A stretch of 6,450 nucleotides of DNA from an uncultured Rhodanobacter sp. (GCA_937906285.1 CALCWL010000220.1:1-6450), one strand, 5' to 3'. Positions 1 through 5,293 are shown, numbered from the stretch's first letter. Notes: generated from the sequence alone by a model not told the origin. Numbers and translations: made by a program.

Positions 1-572
1 TGCACACCGGCGACATCCGGCTCACCTGCAACCAGAACCTGATCATCGCCAACGTGGCCGCCGAAGATCGCACCGCGATCGACGCGCTGGTGGCCCGCCA
101 CGGCATGGACGGCTACCGGCGGCACAGCGCGATACGCCAGCATGCGATCGCCTGCGTGGCGTTGCCCACCTGCGGCCTGGCGATGTCCGAGAGCGAGCGC
201 TACCTGCCGACGCTGCTGCCGAAACTGGAAGCCCTGCTGGACCGGTACGGCCTGCTCGACGCACCGATCCTGCTGCGCCTGTCCGGTTGCCCCAACGGTT
301 GCTCGCGCCCGTACCTGGGGGAGATCGCCCTGGTCGGCCGCGGCCCGGGGCGATACGACCTGCGTCTGGGCGCCGATTTCCGCGGCCAGCGCTTGAACCA
401 GGCCTGGCGCGAGAACGTCGACGAGGCCACGATCCTCGCGGCGCTCGATCCGCTGTTCGCGCGTTATGCCGCCGAGCGCGAAGCGGATGAGGGTTTCGGC
501 GATTTCCTGCTGCGCGCGGCCATCCTGGCGCCGCCACCCACGCGGCGGATCGCCGCCACGGTGCTGGCATGA
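1..572 (+). CDS. cysI: Assimilatory sulfite reductase (NADPH) haemoprotein beta subunit, C-terminal part
   Basis: This is the 3' end of a gene that starts upstream of the window. The reading frame is open from base 3 to the TGA at 570-572, giving about 189 residues of a protein usually near 560-570. CysI reduces sulfite to sulfide with six electrons from the CysJ flavoprotein, using a coupled sirohaem and [4Fe-4S] centre in the cytoplasm. Both cluster-binding cysteine pairs are visible: C-x5-C in ACVALPTC (codons at 153 and 171) and C-x3-C in SGCPNGC (codons at 288 and 300). Typical flanking blocks are also present: GLAMSESERYLP, EIALVGRGPGRYDL, and a terminal EREADEGFGDF. The product ends slightly differently from the E. 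coli tail, which is normal variation. The downstream cysH overlaps by 4 bp, as expected for an assimilation operon. The family call is close to certain; only the N-terminus is missing. Confidence 0.96.
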   Translation, partial: HTGDIRLTCNQNLIIANVAAEDRTAIDALVARHGMDGYRRHSAIRQHAIACVALPTCGLAMSESERYLPTLLPKLEALLDRYGLLDAPILLRLSGCPNGCSRPYLGEIALVGRGPGRYDLRLGADFRGQRLNQAWRENVDEATILAALDPLFARYAAEREADEGFGDFLLRAAILAPPPTRRIAATVLA

Positions 573-1282
573 GGCGGCCCGAGCCAGGTATGGAGCCCGC
601 GCAGCTGGCCGCGCTGAACGCGATGCTGGCGTCGCTCGGTGCCGAGCAGCGCGTGGCCTGGGCGCTCGAGCACCTGCCCGGCGAGCACATGCTGTCCTCC
701 AGCTTCGGGGTGCAGGCGGCGGTGTCGCTGCACCTGGTGACGCGCCTGCGACCGGACATCCCCGTGCTGCTGATCGACACCGGCTACCTGTTCCCGGAGA
801 CTTACCGGTTCGTCGACGACCTGGCCGAACGGCTGGCCCTGAACCTCAAGGTCTACCAGTCGCCGCTCAGTCCGGCGCGGATGGAGGCACGCGATGGCCG
901 GCTGTGGGAGCAGGGCGTGCCGGGGCTCGATCGCTACAACCAGCTGCGCAAGGTGGAACCGATGCAGCGGGCGCTGGACGAACTGCACGCCGGCAGCTGG
1001 ATCGCCGGCCTGCGCCGGCAGCAATCGCGCAGCCGTGCGTCGATCCCGTTTCTCGAACGTCGCCATGGCCGCTGGAAGCTGTATCCGCTGGCCGACTGGA
1101 GCGACCGCGACGTCGGCCGCTACCTGAGCCGCCATCGGCTGCCGTATCACCCGTTGTGGGAGCAGGGCTACGTCTCGGTCGGCGACCGCCACACCAGCCG
1201 TCGCTGGGAACCGGGCATGGACCCCGAGGACACGCGCTTCTTCGGCCTCAAGCGCGAGTGCGGGCTGCACGGCATCGCGTGA
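569..1282 (+). CDS. cysH: Phosphoadenosine phosphosulfate (PAPS) reductase, thioredoxin-dependent
   Basis: This 237-residue cytoplasmic enzyme reduces PAPS to sulfite plus PAP with thioredoxin, feeding sulfite to the CysI upstream. Recognisable elements are the PP-loop-like SSSFG (residues 43-47), DTGYLFPETYRF (70-81), LWEQGV (112-117), KVEPM (128-132), a GLRRQQSRSR substrate loop (147-156), YHPLWEQGYVSVGD (193-206) and the C-terminal KRECGLH with catalytic Cys231 (codon 1259-1261). It lacks the CC...CxxC iron-sulfur motif of APS reductases, so PAPS is the expected substrate. Length matches E. coli CysH (244). The ATG at 569 overlaps the cysI stop as ATGA, which suggests translational coupling. 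A second in-frame ATG at 590 is possible and would remove seven residues before the conserved region. The next gene is convergent, so cysH ends this operon on this side; cysD and cysN are not adjacent here. Confidence 0.96.
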   Translation: MRRPEPGMEPAQLAALNAMLASLGAEQRVAWALEHLPGEHMLSSSFGVQAAVSLHLVTRLRPDIPVLLIDTGYLFPETYRFVDDLAERLALNLKVYQSPLSPARMEARDGRLWEQGVPGLDRYNQLRKVEPMQRALDELHAGSWIAGLRRQQSRSRASIPFLERRHGRWKLYPLADWSDRDVGRYLSRHRLPYHPLWEQGYVSVGDRHTSRRWEPGMDPEDTRFFGLKRECGLHGIA

Positions 1283-1312
1283 CGGGTTGGCGCATAGACA
1301 TCGGAGCGGCCA

Positions 1313-1346
1313 ATGCGGTGCAGGGCGGGCCGTGCCCGCCCCGCAT
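1313..1346. terminator. GC-rich hairpin between convergent cysH and peptidyl-prolyl isomerase genes
   Basis: The inner stem is perfect: GGGCGGGC (1323-1330), loop CGT, GCCCGCCC (1334-1341). ATGCG (1313-1317) and CGCAT (1342-1346) add five outer pairs across a five-base bulge (GTGCA). The structure starts 30 bases after the cysH stop and touches the stop codon of the isomerase gene on the other strand. It is the only strong structure in this convergent gap. There is no T-run on either side, so it is not a canonical intrinsic terminator. It could be a bidirectional attenuating or 3'-end-protecting hairpin, perhaps with Rho. The hairpin is seen; its role is inferred. Confidence 0.5.
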
Positions 1347-2284
1347 CAATGCGCCGCTTTCGGCTCGCGTACGGGGATGTCGACACTGCACAGGTCGGCC
1401 TTGCCGGACGACACCTTGTAGAACGCATCGTGCCGATGGCGCTGCGCGTCGAGCAGGGCGGCGAAGGTGGCGCTGTCGGTGCGCAACACTTGAACGGCCG
1501 GGCGCTGCGCCGGCGGCAGTTCCGAGGCCAGACGCACGGATGTAATCGGCGTGCGCTGCGCGGGCTTGTCGTAGAAACCCATCGGACCGGTGCCGCGCGG
1601 CAGCGCGGACAGCAGCGGCATGCCCTCCAGCACGCGGCCGGCGATCGCCAGGTTGCGGTCGAGCCGGCGCGGTGACTCGCCGATCACCACGTACAGCTCG
1701 CTGCCGCTGCCGGTTTCCGGGCCGATGTCGCGGCCCACGCCGACCATGCCGTAGCAGTGGGTCAGCCACTGCTCGCCGCTGGCCGGGTCGCGCGCGGCGG
1801 GGAAGCCTTCGCTGAAACCGACCTGGGGCGCGTAGACGTCGCCGTCGGGCAGCGGCGTCCATTCCAGCTTCGGGTCGATCGGCCGTGTGTATTCCGGCGG
1901 CAACGTGCTCTGCGCCTTGCCCAGCGAACGCGGCTTGCTGGCGGGATCGTCGTCGTCGGCGGCCGGGTCGCCCCATTGTGTGACGAAGTTGTCCTGCACC
2001 CGCACGATTGCCAGGCCGTCGTAATAGTGCTGTCGCGCCATGGTGCGGATATTCGCCGCGTGCAGCGGGGTGAAATCCGGGGCCAGCTCGATCAGCACCC
2101 GTCCGGTCGGCAACTGCATCACCAGCAGGTTGTGCGGGTCGGGCGTGCGCCATTCGCTCGGTGCCGACTTGGCCAGCAGCTCGGCGCGCGTCGGCGTGGA
2201 CGCCTGGCCACCCGTGGCGAAGGCCGGCGCTGCCACCAAGGCGGTCAGCAACGCCAGGGCCGCGAGTTGACGATGTGCATGCAT
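1346..2284 (-). CDS. Exported cyclophilin-type peptidyl-prolyl cis-trans isomerase
   Basis: The product is a 312-residue protein with a Sec-type signal peptide: basic MHAHRQ, hydrophobic residues 7-20, likely cleavage after AFA near residue 23. It is therefore probably periplasmic and not a lipoprotein, as there is no lipobox Cys. A cyclophilin-like fold follows. NLLVMQLPTGRVLIELAPDF (52-71) and YYDGLAIVRVQDNFVTQWGD (87-106) correspond to the family's N-terminal half. Arg95, Phe100 and Gln103 align with the catalytic Arg55, Phe60 and Gln63 of human cyclophilin A. GSGSELYVVIGE (192-203) and RRLDRNLAIAGRVLEG (206-221) cover the rest, but the positions equivalent to Trp121 and His126 are Arg207 and Leu212. 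An insert at about 107-165 and a C-terminal extension make it much longer than a minimal cyclophilin (about 165). GGGGAA (2291-2296, read on the minus strand) lies six bases before the ATG. It is divergent from padR. Folding or maturation of envelope proteins is the likely role. Confidence 0.85.
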   Translation of the reverse strand: MHAHRQLAALALLTALVAAPAFATGGQASTPTRAELLAKSAPSEWRTPDPHNLLVMQLPTGRVLIELAPDFTPLHAANIRTMARQHYYDGLAIVRVQDNFVTQWGDPAADDDDPASKPRSLGKAQSTLPPEYTRPIDPKLEWTPLPDGDVYAPQVGFSEGFPAARDPASGEQWLTHCYGMVGVGRDIGPETGSGSELYVVIGESPRRLDRNLAIAGRVLEGMPLLSALPRGTGPMGFYDKPAQRTPITSVRLASELPPAQRPAVQVLRTDSATFAALLDAQRHRHDAFYKVSSGKADLCSVDIPVREPKAAH

Positions 2285-2381
2285 GGGTCTTTCCCCGGGT
2301 TGCGCGATGACGGAATGCGCAAACTAGCAGAGCCGGCCGCGCCGGGGTGCACGCATGACTTCAGGCACTGTGCTATTCACA

Positions 2382-2401
2382 AGTAAACACTATGATTTAC
2401 T
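2382..2401. promoter_or_regulatory. Inverted repeat AGTAAA-N8-TTTACT, candidate PadR operator
   Basis: The arms AGTAAA (2382-2387) and TTTACT (2396-2401) are perfectly complementary with an eight-base spacer. This is an AT-rich island in otherwise very GC-rich DNA. The geometry (two short arms separated by eight bases) resembles known PadR-type operators of the ATGT-N8-ACAT kind. The repeat spans the TATGAT -10 box in front of the padR-like gene, so a bound repressor would block RNA polymerase. The repeat is seen directly; use as the autoregulatory operator is inferred from position and family habit. Confidence 0.55.
2391..2396 (+). promoter_or_regulatory. Candidate -10 box TATGAT of the padR operon promoter
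   Basis: TATGAT differs from the sigma-70 consensus TATAAT at one base. No good -35 hexamer is seen 16-19 bases upstream, so the promoter may be weak or need an activator. Transcription would begin near 2402-2405. That argues against the in-frame ATG at 2392 as start codon and favours the GTG at 2431, or a leaderless ATG at 2404. Confidence 0.45.
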
Positions 2402-2419
2402 CAATGGCATGGGCGCGAC

Positions 2420-2425
2420 AGGCGG
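2420..2425 (+). promoter_or_regulatory. Ribosome binding site AGGCGG deciding the padR start
   Basis: AGGCGG differs from AGGAGG at one base and ends five bases before the GTG at 2431. Neither of the upstream in-frame ATG codons (2392, 2404) has anything like a Shine-Dalgarno sequence. This is the main reason for choosing GTG. Confidence 0.45.
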
Positions 2426-2430
2426 GCGAC

Positions 2431-2790
2431 GTGGACGAGGATCTCCAGCTCAGGAAGTTCCACAAGGAGTTGTCCAGCGGCACGGTATCACTGGTGCTGC
2501 TGGCCGTGCTCGGGCAGTCGCGCCAGCCCATGTACGGCTACCAGATCGCCAAGCGGCTGGAGCAGGTGGGCGAGGGCGTGCTGGCCGGCAAGCAGAGCGC
2601 GCTGTATCCGGTGCTGCGCAATCTCGAAGCCGCTGGCCTGCTGGCCAGCGAGGTCGAGCCCTCGGTCAGCGGGCCGCCGCGACGTTATTACCGCATCACC
2701 AGACCCGGCCGCGAAGCACTGCGCGCATGGACGCACGCGTGGAACGCCACCCGCGATTCGGTCGACAAGGTTCTGCAAGGGGAGCTGTGA
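2431..2790 (+). CDS. PadR-family transcriptional regulator
   Basis: The product is a 119-residue cytoplasmic DNA-binding protein and the first gene of a three-gene operon. The PadR winged helix is clear. Helix 1 is KELSSGTVSLVLLAVLG (residues 12-28), and the signature MYGYQIAKRL (34-43) begins the helix-turn-helix. KQSALYPVLRNLEAAGLL (54-71) is the recognition helix, and the wing is PPRRYYRITRPGREAL (82-97). It ends with a short helix, typical of the small PadR subfamily 2 that dimerises through its C-terminus. GTG at 2431 is preferred for its AGGCGG site and because it leaves the operator and -10 box outside the coding region. In-frame ATGs at 2392 and 2404 would add 13 or 9 residues. TGA overlaps the next ATG (TGATG). 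It probably represses its own operon through the 2382-2401 repeat; the ligand or signal is unknown. Confidence 0.88.
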   Translation: MDEDLQLRKFHKELSSGTVSLVLLAVLGQSRQPMYGYQIAKRLEQVGEGVLAGKQSALYPVLRNLEAAGLLASEVEPSVSGPPRRYYRITRPGREALRAWTHAWNATRDSVDKVLQGEL

Positions 2791-3722
2791 TGGGTACACC
2801 ACGCACGATCAACGAATATCTCGACCAGTTGCGCGTCGCGCTGCGCGGCGCCGATCCGGCGCTGGTCCAGGATGCGCTGTACGACGCCGAGGAACACCTG
2901 CGCGCCGAGCTGTACGAACGGCCCGGTCGCGACGAGGCGTCGATGCTCGAACAGGTGGTGGAGAGCTATGGCGCGCCGGACGAGGTGGCCGAGATCTACC
3001 GCGACCAGGAGATCCGGATCCAGCGTGCGATCCGCCCGCCGCCGCCGCCACCGCGGCGCTCGTTGGTTGGGCGCTTCTTCGGAGTGGCGACCGACCTGCA
3101 CACCTGGGGGGCGCTGTTCTACATCCTGCTGGGGTCGGCCACGGGCATCGCCTATTTCACGCTGGCCGTGGGTGGCATCGCGCTGTCGGCGGGCCTGTCC
3201 GTGCTGATCATCGGCCTGCCGTTCATAGTGCTGTTCATCGGCAGCATGCGGGGGCTCTCGCTGCTCGAAGGGCGCATCGTGGAAGCGCTGCTGGGCGTGC
3301 GCATGCCGCGGCGGCCACCGTACCCGCAACGCGGCGTGCCGCTGCTGGGGCGGATCGGCGCCATGTTTACCGACCCGCGCACCTGGACCACGCTGTTCTA
3401 CATGGTGCTGATGTTGCCGCTGGGCATCGCGTACTTCATCGTCACCGCCGTCCTGCTGGCCGTCGCGCTGAGCCTGCTGGGGCTGCCGGTGGCGATGCTG
3501 TTTGGCCACGACTGGCTGCAGGGCCTGTACGTGGATCGCACGATCCTGCTGGACTGGGGCTCCGGCCCGCACGTGCCGGGTTGGGGCGAGGTGCTGGCGA
3601 TGTTCCTGCTCGGCGCGGTGCTGCTGTTCGCCACCCTGCATCTGGTACGCGGAATCGGCCGCCTGCACGGCGCCATGGCCAAGCATCTGCTGGTGCGCGG
3701 CGCGACCCGGAGTGCATCGTGA
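2790..3722 (+). CDS. HAAS/DUF1700-like membrane protein with duplicated Sensor-type membrane domain
   Basis: The product is a 310-residue inner-membrane protein. Residues 5-75 are charged and helical (INEYLDQLRVAL, DALYDAEEHLRAEL, VVESYGAPDEVAEIYRD), matching the HAAS/DUF1700 type of domain commonly encoded next to PadR regulators. A proline-rich linker (six prolines, 83-88) follows. The membrane part resembles the bacterial 'Sensor' domain, with hydrophobic segments at about 107-131, 133-156, 201-222, 222-240 and 264-286. The first four come from an internal duplication: D-x2-TW-x2-LFY...GIAYF occurs at 102-123 and again at 195-216. No kinase or enzymatic motif is seen. The start is fixed by AAGGGGAG (2777-2784) five bases upstream and by the TGATG overlap with padR. 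The stop makes the same overlap with the next gene. Sensing a membrane signal and relaying it to PadR is plausible but inferred. A much longer frame, open from 2355, is only an upstream extension overlapping padR. Confidence 0.82.
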   Translation: MGTPRTINEYLDQLRVALRGADPALVQDALYDAEEHLRAELYERPGRDEASMLEQVVESYGAPDEVAEIYRDQEIRIQRAIRPPPPPPRRSLVGRFFGVATDLHTWGALFYILLGSATGIAYFTLAVGGIALSAGLSVLIIGLPFIVLFIGSMRGLSLLEGRIVEALLGVRMPRRPPYPQRGVPLLGRIGAMFTDPRTWTTLFYMVLMLPLGIAYFIVTAVLLAVALSLLGLPVAMLFGHDWLQGLYVDRTILLDWGSGPHVPGWGEVLAMFLLGAVLLFATLHLVRGIGRLHGAMAKHLLVRGATRSAS

Positions 3723-4165
3723 TGGACGATCTGCTGATCAGTTTCGAGGGTGCATGGGAAGGCGATGAGACCATCGCCACGACCCGCTGGGGCGGGGGCG
3801 GCCCGGCGCTCGCGCAGATCACCGCGCGGTTGGCGCTGGGCGGCAAGGTACTGCTGATGGACTACCGCCAGACGCGCGGTGGCCAGCCCGCACTGCAGGC
3901 GCACGCGGTGTTCACCGAGGGTACCGATCCCGGCGACCTGGCGCTGCACTGGTTCGACAGCTATGGCTTCGTCCCCGCGCAACCGGCGCCCGGTCAGCGC
4001 GAGGGCGATCGGCTGGTGTTCGTGCGCAGCTCGTCGCGCGGGCAGACACGGCACACCTACCACTGGCTGGGCAACGATGAGTTCACCCTGCTGCTGGAAA
4101 GCTCGTTCGACGGCGGTGCAAGCTGGGAGGAGGTCATGCAGGGCTGCTACCGCCGCGTCCCGTAG
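3722..4165 (+). CDS. DUF1579-like small soluble protein
   Basis: The product is a 147-residue protein with no signal peptide or membrane segment, translated from the third TGATG-coupled gene of the padR operon. GGAG (3709-3712) lies nine bases before the ATG. Features resembling DUF1579 (function unknown) are FEGAWEGDE (8-16), a conserved TRWGGGGPA (21-29), MDYRQTRGGQ (46-55), LHWFDSYG (75-82), TRHTYHW (109-115) and LESSFDGGASWEEVMQGCYRR (125-145, split by short variable positions in relatives). Alternating polar and hydrophobic residues suggest a mainly beta, barrel-like fold, perhaps a binding protein for a small or lipophilic ligand. That fold is inferred, not shown. Co-translation with the membrane sensor suggests it acts in the same response. 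Family recognition is from memory of pattern only. Confidence 0.78.
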   Translation: MDDLLISFEGAWEGDETIATTRWGGGGPALAQITARLALGGKVLLMDYRQTRGGQPALQAHAVFTEGTDPGDLALHWFDSYGFVPAQPAPGQREGDRLVFVRSSSRGQTRHTYHWLGNDEFTLLLESSFDGGASWEEVMQGCYRRVP

Positions 4166-4166
4166 C

Positions 4167-4181
4167 CCCGGCGCGCCCGGG
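4167..4181. terminator. Short hairpin after the padR operon
   Basis: CCCGG (4167-4171), loop CGCGC, CCGGG (4177-4181) begins two bases after the stop codon of the DUF1579-like gene, in the 37-base gap between two convergent genes. Stem length is only five pairs and no T-run follows. It may contribute to termination in either direction, but in DNA this GC-rich such a stem could be chance. Confidence 0.25.
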
Positions 4182-4202
4182 TGACCGGCGTCGTCGCGGC
4201 TT

Positions 4203-4490
4203 TCAGAAGTCGTCCACGAACTCGATGCCCGCACCGCGTTCGCTGGCCAGCGCTTCGGCGCCCACGCGCACGTCATCGGCCAAGCTGTCGCTGGTCGCGC
4301 CCACTTCGATGAGATAGGTGTGGGCGTCGCTGTCGCTGGCCGAATCGAGCGAGCTGGAGTCGTCGCGGATACCCAGCGTGGGGTCGTCGATCTCCTCGAT
4401 GTGCTCGATCCCGTCGATGCCGTGCAGGCCGATGATGAGGGTGTCGGCGTCGGCGCGACTGCCGATCAGGCGAAGGCGGATCATGGGCAT
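4203..4490 (-). CDS. Small acidic protein of unknown function
   Basis: The product is a 95-residue cytoplasmic protein. I do not recognise a named family, though similar short hypothetical proteins seem familiar from pseudomonads and xanthomonads. The N-terminal third reads as a beta strand (MIRLRLIG), a helix (ADADTLIIGLHGID) and another strand (IEHIEEIDD). The middle (39-58) is a serine/aspartate-rich, probably disordered stretch with DDSSSLDSASDSD. The last part again looks strand-helix-strand: YLIEVGA, then DSLADDVRVGAEALASERG, then IEFVDDF. The pattern suggests a small alpha/beta ferredoxin-like fold. Net charge is strongly negative. The start is set by GGAG (minus strand, 4499-4502) eight bases before the ATG at 4490. 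An ATG at 4532 would add 14 unlikely residues, and one at 4484 lacks good spacing. It is convergent with the padR operon and divergent from the methyltransferase. Confidence 0.75.
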   Translation of the reverse strand: MPMIRLRLIGSRADADTLIIGLHGIDGIEHIEEIDDPTLGIRDDSSSLDSASDSDAHTYLIEVGATSDSLADDVRVGAEALASERGAGIEFVDDF

Positions 4491-4498
4491 GGGGACGG

Positions 4499-4502
4499 CT
4501 CC
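4499..4502 (-). promoter_or_regulatory. Ribosome binding site of the small acidic protein gene
   Basis: GGAG on the minus strand sits eight bases before ATG 4490. It decides that start against the in-frame ATG at 4532 (longer) and ATG 4484 (14-base spacing). Confidence 0.45.
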
Positions 4503-4549
4503 GGGATGTCGGGGATGGGGCAGGGTGAGCATCGCAAGCGAAACGCATG

Positions 4550-4590
4550 CGAAAGGTGATGCCGCGCGGGACTACCATGGGCGCCTTTCG
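4550..4590. promoter_or_regulatory. CGAAAGG...CCTTTCG inverted repeat around a candidate -10 box
   Basis: CGAAAGG (4550-4556) and CCTTTCG (4584-4590) are perfect seven-base inverted repeats separated by 27 bases. They lie in the 118-base gap between the divergent acidic-protein and methyltransferase genes. TACCAT (4573-4578, four of six bases of the -10 consensus) lies between the arms, with no convincing -35. The methyltransferase ATG is 18 bases after the right arm. It may be an operator or a promoter-region structure. The repeat is seen; its function is unknown. Confidence 0.3.
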
Positions 4591-4608
4591 TGAACACCTG
4601 CCAGGCCC

Positions 4609-5217
4609 ATGCCCAAGACCTACGACCGCAGCTATTTCGACAAGTGGTATCGCGACCCAAGCCATGCGGTGGGCTCGCCGGCCGAGTTGCGGCGCAAGGT
4701 GGCGATGGCGGTGGCGCAGACCGAGTACTACCTCGGCCGCACCATCCGCAACGTGCTGGACGTGGGCTGCGGCGAAGCCGCGTGGCGGGCGCCGCTGCGC
4801 GCGCTGCGGCCCGGCGTGGATTATCGCGGCCTGGATGCCAGCGAATACGTGGTGGCCCGCTACGGCCGCAGCCGCCAGATCGGCCTGGCGCGTTTCGGCC
4901 AATTGGAACAGCTGCGCTTCGACACGCGCTTCGACCTGATCGTGTGCAGCGACGTGCTGCACTACCTCAAGCCCGCCGAGATCCGCGCCGGCCTGCACGG
5001 CGTCGGCGAAATGCTCGACGGCGTGGCCTTCCTGGAAGTGTTCACCAGCCGCGACGACGTGGCAGGTGACCGCCAGGGTTTCGTCGCCCGCGCGCCCGCC
5101 TGGTATCTGCGCGAGTTCGGTCGCGTCGGCCTGCTGCCGTGCGGCTCGCACTGCTATCTCGGCCCGCGGCTGGAGCAGCACGTGGCCGCGCTGGAGCGCG
5201 CGCAGCTGCCTGGCTGA
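4609..5217 (+). CDS. Class I SAM-dependent methyltransferase
   Basis: The product is a 202-residue soluble enzyme, probably a single Rossmann-type methyltransferase domain. Motif I is NVLDVGCGEAAW (residues 48-59), the SAM-binding glycine loop. Motif II is VDYRGLDASEYVV (70-82), whose Asp76 should hold the SAM ribose. The post-II/IV block is FDLIVCSDVLHYL (108-120), followed by a helix (AEIRAGLHGVGEML) and strand (VAFLEVFTS). The N-terminus (YDRSYFDKWYRDP) resembles small methyltransferases with a leading YDxxYFDxWY cap. The substrate cannot be told: no specificity domain is visible. The ATG at 4609 has only a weak AGG (4603-4605) upstream, but conserved residues begin immediately after it, so it is the best start. 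It appears monocistronic, followed by a possible intrinsic terminator. Confidence 0.87.
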   Translation: MPKTYDRSYFDKWYRDPSHAVGSPAELRRKVAMAVAQTEYYLGRTIRNVLDVGCGEAAWRAPLRALRPGVDYRGLDASEYVVARYGRSRQIGLARFGQLEQLRFDTRFDLIVCSDVLHYLKPAEIRAGLHGVGEMLDGVAFLEVFTSRDDVAGDRQGFVARAPAWYLREFGRVGLLPCGSHCYLGPRLEQHVAALERAQLPG

Positions 5218-5233
5218 CGAAGGGCGGCGACCT

Positions 5234-5248
5234 CCGGCGTATCGCCGG
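5234..5248 (+). repeat. Short perfect hairpin downstream of the methyltransferase gene
   Basis: CCGGCG (5234-5239), loop TAT, CGCCGG (5243-5248) lies 16 bases after the methyltransferase stop. There is no T-run. It may be part of the transcript's 3' end together with the hairpin at 5258-5282, or chance. Confidence 0.25.
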
Positions 5249-5257
5249 GCGGCGGTT

Positions 5258-5282
5258 CCGCGCTATCGTGCGCGGCAGTTTT
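5258..5282 (+). terminator. Candidate intrinsic terminator after the methyltransferase gene
   Basis: A perfect six-pair GC stem, CCGCGC (5258-5263) and GCGCGG (5270-5275), with a six-base TATCGT loop is followed by CAG and a TTTT run (5279-5282). It sits 40 bases after the methyltransferase stop and 19 bases before the transporter ATG. The loop itself resembles a -10 box (four of six), so the same bases could instead be, or also be, the transporter promoter. Confidence 0.4.
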
Positions 5283-5286
5283 CATC

Positions 5287-5293
5287 GGGGGAG
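5287..5293 (+). promoter_or_regulatory. Ribosome binding site of the OPT transporter gene
   Basis: GGGGGAG ends eight bases before the ATG at 5302. It is the strongest Shine-Dalgarno site in the window together with that of the HAAS/Sensor gene, and fixes the transporter start. Confidence 0.65.

Noticed and set aside
464..1270. 268-residue open frame on the minus strand across cysH
   Set aside because: It lies antisense to a clearly recognised gene. The translation is a low-complexity Arg/Gln/Ala/His mix with no motif, typical of frames opened by high GC at third positions.
466..1545. 359-residue plus-strand frame overlapping cysI, cysH and the isomerase gene
   Set aside because: It is a shifted frame through two recognised genes and then antisense to a third, and its product is an Ala/Arg/Gly-rich shadow without domain signals.
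1757..2386. 209-residue plus-strand frame antisense to the isomerase gene
   Set aside because: It is antisense to a gene with a signal peptide and cyclophilin motifs, and shows no conserved motif or ribosome binding site of its own.
2355..2789. Upstream extension of the HAAS/Sensor protein by 145 residues
   Set aside because: The extension is read in a different frame over padR and is Arg/Gly-rich nonsense. AAGGGGAG and the TGATG overlap place the true start at 2790.
3034..3058. CCG-type triplet run, possible microsatellite
   Set aside because: It encodes the six-proline linker of the membrane protein and is short and imperfect, so it is explained by coding.
2688..3686. 332-residue minus-strand frame across the membrane sensor gene
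   Set aside because: It is antisense to a gene with coherent membrane helices, and the His/Gln/Arg-rich translation is typical of antisense to Leu/Val-rich membrane coding sequence.
3398..4276. 292-residue minus-strand frame across the DUF1579-like gene
   Set aside because: It has no domain signal and is antisense to two genes with supported starts and family patterns.
4273..5181. 302-residue minus-strand frame across the methyltransferase gene
   Set aside because: The methyltransferase has classical SAM motifs on the other strand, and this product is compositionally biased without motifs.
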